From Novakomyces olei (taxonomy: Eukaryota > Ascomycota > Novakomycetes > Novakomycetales > Novakomycetaceae), in contig JADEYG010000009.1 of the NCBI GenBank assembly GCA_016906335.1, forward strand, positions 493,501 through 557,500: 64,000 bases of DNA. Reading direction: 5' to 3'. Shown piece by piece: positions 27,626-37,321 of this stretch. Numbering within the stretch: the first letter of the stretch is position 1; every line of letters begins with the position of its first letter. The position numbers were made by a program, and so were the translations under genes. The notes under the pieces are model-generated. The model saw only the letters and a program-made list of their open reading frames with translations, made no database searches and was not told the origin of the DNA.

Positions 27626-28251
27626 TTCAACAAAATTGGAAGAAACTACAGACGTTGACTGCATTTCGAAAGTTCAAAATACATTATAATCAAATGAATT
27701 TAAATGCCGTTGTTTGGATTAAAAATTTTGTTAAGAGAATATAATCAATCAAATAATGAATAGATAAGCAGATGTAAAGAATGTGCTTTCATTTATTTTC
27801 AACAGCTGAAATATGTTTTTTTTTGTCTAGCATTGACCAAGAAGTCGAAAAAAAAATATGCCCTTTAAATCAATTAACTTTATAGCGCCAGCTATAATTG
27901 AGGAAAGCTCAGACATTTTGTGTACCGTAATATATAAGTACTTTGTACTTTGAAAATCTTTCAGATTGGTATCTGATCCATTTTCTCAAGTTTCTTTTCC
28001 ATCTTGTGTCCATTTTTTAAAGTCGCATGCGAAGCTAATTTTATAACCATCCGTCACCATTAGAAAATAGCCCTTGTTTCCACTTTGGCGGGCTTCAACT
28101 ATTAAAGCTTAGTCATTGTCCACTGCATAAAAATATGCAATAAACCTTAGAATAAGTACTTGTTCAAGTCATGTTGACTAATATTGTAGATAAAATTTTT
28201 CGCAATTAATCAATTAATTATACTAGCAGCAGGAGCTGGAAGCTTTACGCC
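27626..28251. other. Intergenic region: TRM6 3' flank and SCD6 promoter
   Basis: 626 AT-rich bases. No gene recognised. Confidence 0.6.
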
Positions 28252-30415
28252 ATGGCGGACTACATTGGGAGCCGTATCAGCCTTATCAGCAAGGCTGATA
28301 TAAGGTAAGAATTGGCTTTTTTTAGCAAAGCGCCCTTTTATTTTCTATTTGAATTGTTTATCTGCCCTTGTTCGTGGCACCTCTGCAGTGTATCACAGAG
28401 AACGAGCCACCCCGGTTCCCTTACTATACCGTCTCCAAGCGTGTGTCAGCCGAGCTGTTTGCTAATATAACAAAAAGGTACTCGGGCATTCTGCACGAGA
28501 TCAACTCTGAAGAATCGACTGTGGCACTTGAGCAAGGTGAGTCGGCTATGGAAGGAAAACAAAAGGCAAAGAGACTATGCATATGCAACTACCTCTTGTT
28601 TCTCAAAGGCCAAACAAAAATAAAAATAAATAATTAGCAATGGAACTATGGCATTCCAGCCTCTCGAAAAAATTATATATTTAAAAGATTTAAATTTACA
28701 GTCTCCATAAATTAAAGAGGTTACTAACGGTGGCAGTTCGCTCTTTTGGCACGGAAGGACGCAAAGGAGATCCTGCAAAGGAAATCCCACCTAGTGACAG
28801 TGTCTATGCTTATATTACTTTCCGAGGGTCTGATGTGAAGGATCTTCAAGTGGAGGAAGACGAGCCCAAGGCGGCGTCGCCGCCCCCACAAACGTTCCAA
28901 GATCCAGCAATCATGAATGTAAGAAGACCTCCACTTTACCTCTGCTCTGCTGTCTCTGGTCCTGGTTATGATGAAGTACTACGGATGTTAAACATTAATT
29001 TTGTCCGAGAGCGCGAATGTAATATTCTCATGTGGATATTTCCGTTGCCTTCCTTCTGAACCGTCGATGTCCCCCTTTTGTACACTCTATGTGTCCTTTA
29101 CCCTCCCTGTTGCTGCTCACATTTGGTCCATCTTTTTATTACAATTCTTGTCTTGCACCTTTGCTTTTTCTCTGCTCTTTCCCCATTCTCCTTTATCATT
29201 CGATTACGCATCTCTTCTCTCTCTGCTCGCTTTTGCTGTTTGATTCTCGTGACGCCGAGTCTAACTTTAATTTAGGCTCAACGGCAGACTGTGCAGCCAG
29301 ATTCTCGTCCTGAATTCACACAACCTCAGCCCTCGGCACCTCGACCACACGAATTTCCAGCGCCTTCTATCCCACCGTCAGGCTACCCTCCTAGGCCCGG
29401 TGTCTTTCAGTACCCTCCAATGTACGCTCACCAACCCCACTTTGACCAGTTCCAACCTCCTCCGCCTGGGCCTCAGCCCGCTGGTCATCCTGCCGGGCCT
29501 TTCCCCGGATACCCTCCACAAATGTTTTACGGAGGACCTGCTGCTGCTCCCGTACCTCCTCAGCAGAGGCCTGTACCTGTCCAGCAGGCCCAGCCGCCTT
29601 TACCCGTCCAGTCTCAGCAGCACTCTGCTCAGCCTGCGGCTCAAGCAGTCCCACCTTCAGCGCCCAAACAGAGCAATGGGCAGAGTGCTCCTGCAAAGCC
29701 AAACACTGGCACAGCCAAGGAAAAACCCCTGCCGACCGGGCCTGCCCAAGGGCCTAGATCGACTAGCGCTACTACTACTACTACTAATAATACTAATAAT
29801 GTACCATTGACTTATGCTCAGCATGCGAGTGGCAAGATCGTACCCGCCCTGCCGCGCAACAATTTTGCTCCACAACCAAGGCAGACCCGACCTCCCCGAG
29901 ACCCGTCAGTCGCTAATGTTACTCGCGACTTTGGCTCTGTCTCTGTGAATGAGCCTCAGCAGCCACAACCTCACCAGCAGCAGGTCTCTACGCTCCGCGG
30001 CCAAGGGAAACCAAAGCCTGGTCGACAGGAAGCTGCTGCTTCTGCCTCAGCGTTTGATTTTGAAGCTAATATTGCAAAGTTCAAGCAAAACATGACGGCA
30101 GAACCGGTCATTCCTCCGGCCTCAGCTGCAGATTCAGCGACTGCTTATAATGCGAAAAAGAGTTTCTTTGATGATATTTCATGTGAGTCAAAAGAGCGTA
30201 ATGAAAGTGATGCAGAAGGCCGTCGGACTCAGCGGGCACAGGAGCATAAACTCAACTTTGAGACTTTTGGCCAGTCCCACGTGGAGCACCGTTTCCGTGG
30301 AGGCGGTAGAGGACGTGGACGTGGAGGATACCGCGGTGGACCTCGCGGCCGTGGACGCGGCGGGTATAGCCGGGGCAATGCTAATGGCGAACCCGTCTCC
30401 CAGATTCCTGTCTAG
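28252..30415 (+). CDS. SCD6: LSM14/Scd6 family mRNP protein (translation repression, P-bodies)
   Basis: Cytoplasmic RNA-binding protein that represses translation and scaffolds decapping factors with Dhh1 and Edc3/Dcp2. Four exons: 28252-28304, 28478-28536, 28737-28918 and 29276-30415, giving 477 aa. Domain order: divergent LSm domain ([47 protein letters not shown]), a long Pro/Gln-rich linker, FDF motif ([12 protein letters not shown], about 358), FFD box ([12 protein letters not shown], about 388), TFG box (LNFETFGQ, about 424), and a C-terminal RGG region with about eight Arg-Gly repeats that are likely methylated. Exon 2 uses the A-rich acceptor ATAACAAAAAG even though a much stronger acceptor lies 89 bases upstream; using that one would hit a stop. 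Confidence 0.93.
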
Positions 30416-30950
30416 AACCCATGGAACAAGGAACGAGACTAGGTAAAACGAATAGTTTTAAAAATGTTTAAAGACATTATGAAATTGAGTTTTGTACCTT
30501 TTCATCACAAACGTGTTTGAGATGTATGGATTTTCGAAAAAAAGAAAAAAGAAAAGAAAAAGAAAAAGAAAAGAAAAAAAAAAAAAGGTAAATTTCGAGA
30601 TTCTGTATATCTGCAATAAATGCTGTATGGCAGTACCTTGTACCTGTAACCCTATGTGTAAATGTGTCTCGGGGACGAGTATGTGTATTGCAAAATCTAC
30701 GTTGAACATGAACATGTTTGTGCGTCCAAATGCCACCGTCGTACTATCGAATGGACTGCGTCTAATCCTTCTTTCTACATGTCTATTGGCAAAGTCGTAT
30801 GTATTCATAAATTATACAACCCACAGCTGTATACCCCTTCCAATACCCGTCCGGGACTCGTGCACAGCCCACTGAATTGAGTGCATTCAGCTGATTGGCG
30901 CCCACGACTTTTGCCAACTACAGCTCCATCGTACGTCAGACGGGACGGAT
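30416..30950. other. Convergent intergenic region
   Basis: 3' flanks of SCD6 (+) and the NDUFB10 gene (-). It contains a purine-rich AAAAG/AAAG tract at about 30536-30590. The Lys/Arg-rich ORF through that tract is an artefact of composition. No gene seen. Confidence 0.65.
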
Positions 30951-31460
30951 CTAGATACTCTTGAAGGCCGATGATTTTTGGTGGGCCAGAACCTCGTCAA
31001 GCTCCTCGCGCGGGTGCACGTCGCGTCCATTAGGAGCCCATATTCCTGGAGCCAGACGGTCATTGTAAGTCTGCTCTACGGCCTTGTACCCTCGGATTTC
31101 ATTGTCTCCGCGTCGAACTGCCTCCATATACATATCGGCCCAGTACTTGCAGGCCTGTAAGTGATTCACGCCCTCGTGGAGGTAGCATTTGTCCATTTCG
31201 TCCCGGATAATTCGAGAGCGCATAAGCCTGATCCATTGCTCTTGCACGGTGCTGCGCCGGGCACGGAGGAGCTGCTTTGGATCGTTTAGATCCGCTTCGT
31301 TGTACCACAGTGGATCAAAGGGCTCGTGGTAGTTACGCTGTGCTCGCGGCGGTGGCAAATTTGCTGGCCAGGCATCAATTGGCTTCCAGTCTTTTCCCAC
31401 TGAGAAGGATTTGTACTCGGACAAATCCGGAGCTGCTGTCGCGTCCGCTTCTGCTGCCAT
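30951..31460 (-). CDS. NDUFB10: Mitochondrial complex I subunit NDUFB10/PDSW
   Basis: Accessory subunit of the distal membrane arm of respiratory complex I, facing the intermembrane space. Single exon, 169 aa. The core RLMRSRIIRDEMDKCYLHEG continues NHLQACKYWADMYMEAV; the two cysteines are 12 residues apart (CX11C), the spacing known for the disulphide-bonded cysteines of NDUFB10. N-terminus is Pro-rich (WPANLPPPRAQRNYHEPFDP). No cleavable presequence or membrane segment is seen, as in the family. Its presence implies a rotenone-sensitive complex I, which excludes Saccharomyces-like and fission yeasts. Identification rests on the core block, so the family is likely but not certain. Confidence 0.8.
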   Translation of the reverse strand: MAAEADATAAPDLSEYKSFSVGKDWKPIDAWPANLPPPRAQRNYHEPFDPLWYNEADLNDPKQLLRARRSTVQEQWIRLMRSRIIRDEMDKCYLHEGVNHLQACKYWADMYMEAVRRGDNEIRGYKAVEQTYNDRLAPGIWAPNGRDVHPREELDEVLAHQKSSAFKSI

Positions 31461-32060
31461 TCTGCGTCTGTGGTCTGGCGAGCGAGCGTCTTTTCCCGTC
31501 AGGTTGCAGCCTGGCGAACGTGAAAACCCTGTACTGTTTGTATATAGTGATACTGCTCATCCAATGTCTCCTATGATAATATATATATATTATATCTCGT
31601 ATATTGTATCTTGTATCTTTATATCTATATCTATATCAATATACTTCCTTCAATGTTAGTAACTTTGTAAAGAATAACTTTGTAACGAGTGGCAAAGTAC
31701 AAAGCCGTATGTGTGTAAACCGCACGAAATATTCGCGTCAACACGAAACAAGTAGCCTTTACAAAAAGGAGTGATAGAGCTCACATCGCAGCAGCATAAA
31801 CGAGACGATTATAGTCACGGGTACCCGTCTATTTACTACGCCATATAAAGATATATAATAGCGCTGCGACGTAGAGTATACAAGGCACCGGGAAACATAC
31901 TGCGAAACATCATGAAAACCCTGTATAGCTGGCGAATATCCTGTTTGTGGGGAAGGCATTTATCGGCATAATGTATTAGGGATGCAGGTGGGAGCAGTTT
32001 GACATTCTACAAGGCGGCCAAGACGGGATAAAGTGCGGAGGAGCATACTGCGAAACCATA
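31461..32060. other. Divergent promoter region, NDUFB10 / ACBP gene
   Basis: 600 bases with a run of ATATAT/ATCTAT motifs at about 31580-31640. No gene recognised. Confidence 0.6.
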
Positions 32061-33465
32061 ATGTCGTCAGAGGATTCTGTGGGTAAATTTAGAGGCTGAT
32101 TGTCGAGCCACTAAAAGATTATTAGATCGAGTTTTCGCTCAGGCGGTTAAGACAGTCCAGCGACTACCGCAGATGGGCGCGGCTAGCCGGCCTCCATTAG
32201 ACACCCGGCTCAAAGTATGCCATTTTGATTGTCTGATTTATATTAATTTTTGTTTTTATTTTTATTTTTATTCTAAATTTATTTTTAAATTTATTTTTTT
32301 TGTTATCGTGTGGATTTTCGTTTCTTTTCTAGCCCTGTTCCTTCAATCAATTTGGCTCATGTCTGAAGCTGTACGCTCTATTTAAACAGTCTACGGAAGG
32401 TGACGCGAGCGGACTACCTCGGTCGGCCGACGCAGGCGCTCAAGATCTGAGTCGGCAGAAATGGCAAGTGCAGTGCAATATTTGGCCGGTCAAGATGCTA
32501 ATAGCAGGGACGCATGGAACGCGTTGCGCGGCTTGTCTAAACACGCCGCTCGAGAAAAGTATATCGATCTATTGATAAAGGTATAAAGAAAGAACCAATA
32601 AAAGCTTGCATTTAAAAAAGAGAAGAAAAAAACGAGAATGAAGAAAAGGCAATTAGTGTCTGATCAGAGGCTTCTAACCAATCCGCTAGAGTGCGAAAAA
32701 TTATATCCCAGATTCGAACTTTGAGCAGCGAGGGCTTATTGAGGAGCTCGAATTTATGTGGCAGCAAATTGCTCCGGCGCTTAATTCGCCCGGTACCCCA
32801 CAGGCTCACCCTGAAACCCCCTTATTTTACGAAGCTCTCGACGTTCCGTACCGTGGCAGCCCGCTAGCAACAATGCCGGAACGATTAGGATCACCTGCTA
32901 CCCTTACAGGAGGCAACAGATTAGAAGGCGAAAGTACTGCAAACGATCTGGCGGCATCTGCCTCAACTACCACGCCCTTACCCGCTGCAGTAAGCTCCTT
33001 TTTAAGACCTTCAAGGTCTCAGCACTCACTTCATTCTCGTGTTGAACCTGAGAATACCTTTTCTAAAGTTGGGGCCATCTCCTTGGAACAAAGGCTGTGG
33101 CAGCAGGATATGGAACATGCCATCTTACGTCTGGCTACTGAAGTTACAGCCCTGCGCGAAGAGTTGTTTTACGACAAGTACCTGGGAAAGAAAAAGAAAC
33201 CTATAATTTTGCGCACTGCAAGGGTATGCCTCCCCTGATAGTCATAAATATATACAAAACTTTGCATTATATCCAAGATTACTAACCCAAGTTTGTCTTT
33301 GAACATGCACTCTTTCATTTCGGGGGAATACTTTGTTACACTATACTTCGGAGGCCAGAAACACAGGCGTTGTTGCGACGGTGGTGGCTGGTTTTGCTCG
33401 TTTTTTTCACAAAATGGGGTGCAATACTACGCAAGGCCTATTCGATGGGTCGGCAACTTTGGTAG
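32061..33465 (+). CDS. Membrane-anchored acyl-CoA-binding protein (ACBD5/Atg37-like)
   Basis: Acyl-CoA-binding protein with a C-terminal membrane anchor, the layout of peroxisomal ACBD5 and yeast Atg37, which act in lipid transfer and pexophagy. Six exons: 32061-32082, 32126-32214, 32369-32463, 32508-32580, 32700-33233 and 33292-33465, giving 328 aa. The ACBP domain (about 7-93) shows VFAQAVKTVQRLP, LKLYALFKQSTEGDA, KWDAWNALRGLSK and KYIDLLIK. The KW-DAWNAL junction is restored only by a GC-AG intron (32464-32507, donor GCAAGT, branch CTAAT). After it come a disordered linker, a coiled coil (LEQRLWQQDMEHAILRLATE) and a hydrophobic segment in the last exon (ALFHFGGILCYTIL) followed by a basic tail. 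Peroxisomal location is inferred from architecture only. Confidence 0.88.
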
Positions 33466-33725
33466 AAGCATTGTGCATGGGGGTAGTACGACTTTACGGC
33501 ATTGTACAAAAACAGGAAGCTGTAGCGCGTGGAATGGTACGGTTTTGAATCAGACTTGTAAGCCAGCTTCAAAGGCATTATTATGAAAAAGGTCGACTAT
33601 ACTACTCCTTGCGTGTAGAATCATTATTCCTTTATTTCTGTATTTTTGTTTTGTTATTGTTTTGGCCCCCATATACATAGTGATAACAGTACCATCCGGA
33701 CAAACGGCGTTTTTCCTTCAGAGGT

Positions 33726-34617
33726 CTACTCGTCCTTAATTTGCCGAAGTGCCTCTGCTACTCCATAATATCGATCGTTGAGTTCATGCACAGTTCCGTC
33801 TTGTGTAGTCAGCGAGAACTCGACGATTGTCCAATTGAATTCGTCTTCGTGGCGAATAGCATGAAACTTGCAAACAGCGCCCTGCCGAGCGCCTTTTACC
33901 GGGAAACTGATATTAATACGTCCTGTGAGCGGCGCTAGTTTCCCTGAAATCCAAGGCCAAGAATCACGAAACCTTGGTGCATCACCCAACACATCCAATG
34001 CCTTGTCCGAGTGTCTCAACGCGTATAAGACCGATTTCACCTCTTTGCAATTAGCTGCGTGAACAGCAAGACAGAATGATTGAAGCAGTTATAAAGGAAT
34101 TGCAAAATACACCCATTTCGCAAATAAATATCCAATAAATATCCAATAAATATCCAATAAATATCCAATAAATATCCAATAAATCTCGCAACAATCTAGA
34201 AACAACGAGCAGTTAAAGTATACTCGGTCGAATAGCAGAAATCTGAAATTCTACAAATTTATCGGCAGCGAGAATGCCAATGAATCGTTTAAATTAAATA
34301 AAAATCGTTAAATATTAAATGAAAAGGAGCAAGTGGGACAGCATACGAGGACTATTGACTTCGCTCTCGTTAATGAACCCATAGCCAATAACGATCCAAA
34401 TAGCAAACGACGCCACTGTGCCGAGAAACAGCTTTCCTCGCATGGATTTGACCACTGGCAGTGGCCGGTCAATTACAGCTGTACCGTGAGCTCCGACATA
34501 GCGCAAACGCCCTTCCGGAATAGACGCGTTGCCTTCGACTATAGACGCAGTTTGCTTCCACCGTACTGTACCGGAGCGCGTCAGCGCGCGGTACAGTGGC
34601 CGCACAGCCCGCGACAT
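33726..34617 (-). CDS. COA1: Cytochrome c oxidase assembly factor Coa1
   Basis: Inner-membrane assembly factor that takes over newly made Cox1 in complex IV biogenesis. Two exons, 34347-34617 and 33726-34042, give 195 aa. Features: Arg-rich N-terminal presequence (MSRAVRPLYRALTRSGTVRW), one membrane segment (LFLGTVASFAIWIVIGYGFI, about 70-89), then the Coa1 domain in the intermembrane space: SPQVKSVLYALRHSDKALDV, PWISGKLAPLTGRINISFPV, FNWTIVEFSLTTQDG. The 304-base intron holds five copies of a 12-base repeat and ends in a non-YAG acceptor (TTGCAAAG) after a CTAAT branch site. Length and layout agree with the family. Confidence 0.88.
34124..34185. repeat. 12-base tandem repeat inside the COA1 intron
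   Basis: Five near-perfect copies of AAATATCCAATA, entirely within the single COA1 intron. Confidence 0.95.
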
Positions 34618-35129
34618 GTGGAGTTTGGGTTAGTGGACAAGTGCCCCTGTTGAATCTGGCTGCTCTTAATTAAAATTCGAATTTGTACCGCGCTTTTCTC
34701 GTGACTCTATATTTGCTCAATTATTCGTATATTATAATGTACGTATCCTACTTTATCTTACTTGCATCGCCACTATCATTCATACAATTTCTGTCGTATA
34801 GTAAATGAATAAATGAATAAATGAATAAATGAATAATTAATTAATTAATTAATTAATTAATGATAAATAGTAATCATTATTATCAATTGATTTATATGCT
34901 TTGAGCAATAGTCGGAGCCACATTTCATCGATCACCTATCGAATTCTTCCTAAATTAATCTACACAAACTCCAATTTTTATATACTGCTTACACATTTGC
35001 TTTCTATCATTCACATCAACTCAACGAATCAGTCCGTCGCGTACGTCTCCTCGATCAACCAAGTACAGCGACTCCGCACAATTCAACCACGGCATTATTT
35101 CTAATACCGCCACGCTAATTGAAATGCCA
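34618..35129. other. Intergenic region: COA1 promoter and SSL1 3' flank
   Basis: 512 bases. Holds a microsatellite (AATG)n followed by (TTAA)n at 34801-34862. No gene recognised. Confidence 0.65.
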
Positions 35130-36499
35130 TTACTTGCTCTGGCAGCCACAGCACTCAAACAGCTGCTCATGAGCAAACAGGTCACAGTCCAAACAAAAAT
35201 GGTTATGACAAGATTGGCACTCGAATCGATTAGACGAGTTGGCTGTAATGGGGAAAGGCAGTTGGCAAGCAAAGCACTTGGCAGTAGGGTATTCTGTGCT
35301 CTGCTCAACTTGCTTCCACTCACGTAGAGGAAAAAGATGATGGTAAGACCGGGCCAAGTGTGTCGATAAGACCAGGGTCAAAGTGCACGTTGGGCAGTCT
35401 AGAGGCAAAGAGCACACTTTGGTAAAGCACCTGGGGCAAATGTACCCAGACCGTGTAGGCTCAGCGTGACAGGCACATAATGAAGCGTATTCCTGCACAC
35501 TCCGTGAGGGGAACCCCATCATTATTAGGGAAGAAAGGTGCTGCTCTTCATGCATTGCTGGAGGCGTAGTATTGGCCATGTATAAATCGCGGAAATGATG
35601 CTCGTTCAAAATTACTTGGTAAGAAGATTTGTCACCGTCATTAGTGGCCAAACATATCTCTCGGCACACTGCCACTTGTGCGGCTAAACCGATAATTCGT
35701 ACTTGAACCTTGTCGCGCTTCAATTGTGAAATTGTAGAAGAAATATCACCAGGGTCACATGAAACAAGTGCGCCGTACACCAAAAGTATTTCACGAGTCC
35801 CGTGAGACGGTACGTGACTGTACTCCGTTAGGGCTGGTAAAGTGATAAAACAAAATGAAAACAAAAGTACAAATAAACCATAGACAAACAAGAGCGATAG
35901 AATAACGATTCAAGAAACACTTACAAAAGAGCACCACGAGCCATTTCCAGTGCATTCTGTAGTGAGGGCTGACCTGCGCATTCACGGCCTGCCAGTGCAC
36001 GGACAGCTCGCAGATGGTCCTGTGGGTTTCCGCTCATTTCGCTTATACGAACAGCCAGACCATCTCTCATGCCCACGATAGCAATTTGCGAAATAGGGTT
36101 CTGCTCGAAAAACTCTGCTATAAAATCTAGTGTTGTGCTCAACGTCAAGTCGATACGCGAAGGCCGTAGATCTTTTTCTGCCATTGCCACACTCAAATCA
36201 AGGAGGACTACAAGGTGACGAATAATTCCACGTTGAACTGCCTGTGTGTCTCGCTGCCGTCTACGCCTCTTTCCGGCTTGAACGACACCAGCAACGACAT
36301 CGGCTAAAGTGCCAGACTCGTCCTCCTGAACTGCGTCCCAAGCACGATGGTATTCTGCCTCCCAAGTGTAACCTTCATTCTGGTCTGACTGGCGCCTTAC
36401 GCGGCTGTTTGCTCCACGATTTTGTCTTTTGGATCGCACATTTTCCTCGTCGGATCCAACATAGTCCGAGTCCGAGTCGTCCCTCACGCGTGACGGCAT
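35130..36499 (-). CDS. SSL1: TFIIH core subunit Ssl1/p44
   Basis: p44 subunit of TFIIH, which stimulates the Rad3/XPD helicase in nucleotide excision repair and transcription. Two exons, 35925-36499 and 35130-35817, give 420 aa. Layout: basic/acidic N-terminus (DDSDSDYVGSDEEN); the Ssl1 block YTWEAEYHRAWDAVQEDESG; a von Willebrand A fold (HLVVLLDLSVAMAEKDLRP, SQIAIVGMRDGLAVRISEMS, EMARGALFHVPSHGTREILL, VQVRIIGLAAQVAVCREICL); then a C4 zinc region (GYICPRCFTKVCSLPLDCPTC) and a C-terminal RING-like C4C4 module (CFACQLPF, CQSCHNHFCLDCD, CCGC). All cysteine pairs appear intact. The F-H junction in exon 2 is phase-correct after a CTAACGGAGTACAG acceptor. Confidence 0.95.
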
Positions 36500-37321
36500 A
36501 CGATACTGAACCTGTGGCTCGGTCGAGTGCCGAAATCTGATGGTGAACGATACCTTTAGGCAAATATGTTTTGTAGCGCAACTTTAGCCCTCGAGCACAC
36601 TAAAGCATAACACGCAGTCCTGCCAAGCCGATCTGAACAACGCGAATTACAAAGTGCAAAGTACAGCAGCCGGCCGTGCACGTTCAACAGAATTACGAGT
36701 CATGATTCTAATAAATGATGTGTAGTCTAACTTTTGTGCAAGTATGTAATCTAACTTTTCACGAATGAGCAAGCGCAGTATATGAGCATTAGAGTGTTAA
36801 TGTTGGGTAGCAGACTAACTTTCTCCTACCTTGCGAGAGGTACAATATACATACATTACTTTACAATACATTATTCCTCCATACATTATTCTACCATATA
36901 TTATGACTAGTCATTAAAGTACACCAGCGCTAAACTTTTAATATTAGATTTCTAGTATTAATTGCAGTCAATATTCAAGACTGCCCCGCCGTCTAGAAAT
37001 CGCACGATGCACCATATTAAATGCACCATATTAAATGTAGCACGTAAATGTAGCACGTTAAAGATACAGCGACCTGTGTGATGGGCATTCGTACAATCTA
37101 CCTTTTATACGTACTAAATAACCATAAAATGCCCAATTATAAAATTCCGCTATTTACTGACAAATCACCATAACAATCAACACTAATATAATGCTCATCC
37201 TTCTCCATAATATTGTCGATTTCGTCACTGCGTTTATATCTATCATACATAAACAACGATCCGGAGGCATATAGAGCCGCCGCTAATTGTGTACGATTGA
37301 GCGATTGCGTGCGCCGTGGCT
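36500..37321. other. Divergent promoter region, SSL1 / EDE1
   Basis: 822 AT-rich bases with short tandem duplications near 37005-37060 (GCACCATATTAAAT twice; AATGTAGCACGT twice). The ORF entering EDE1 exon 1 from 37213 is not supported. No gene seen. Confidence 0.6.

Noticed and set aside
30492-30875. Lys/Arg-rich ORF
   Set aside because: Created by the A/G-rich tract in a 3' intergenic region; no domain, no splice support.
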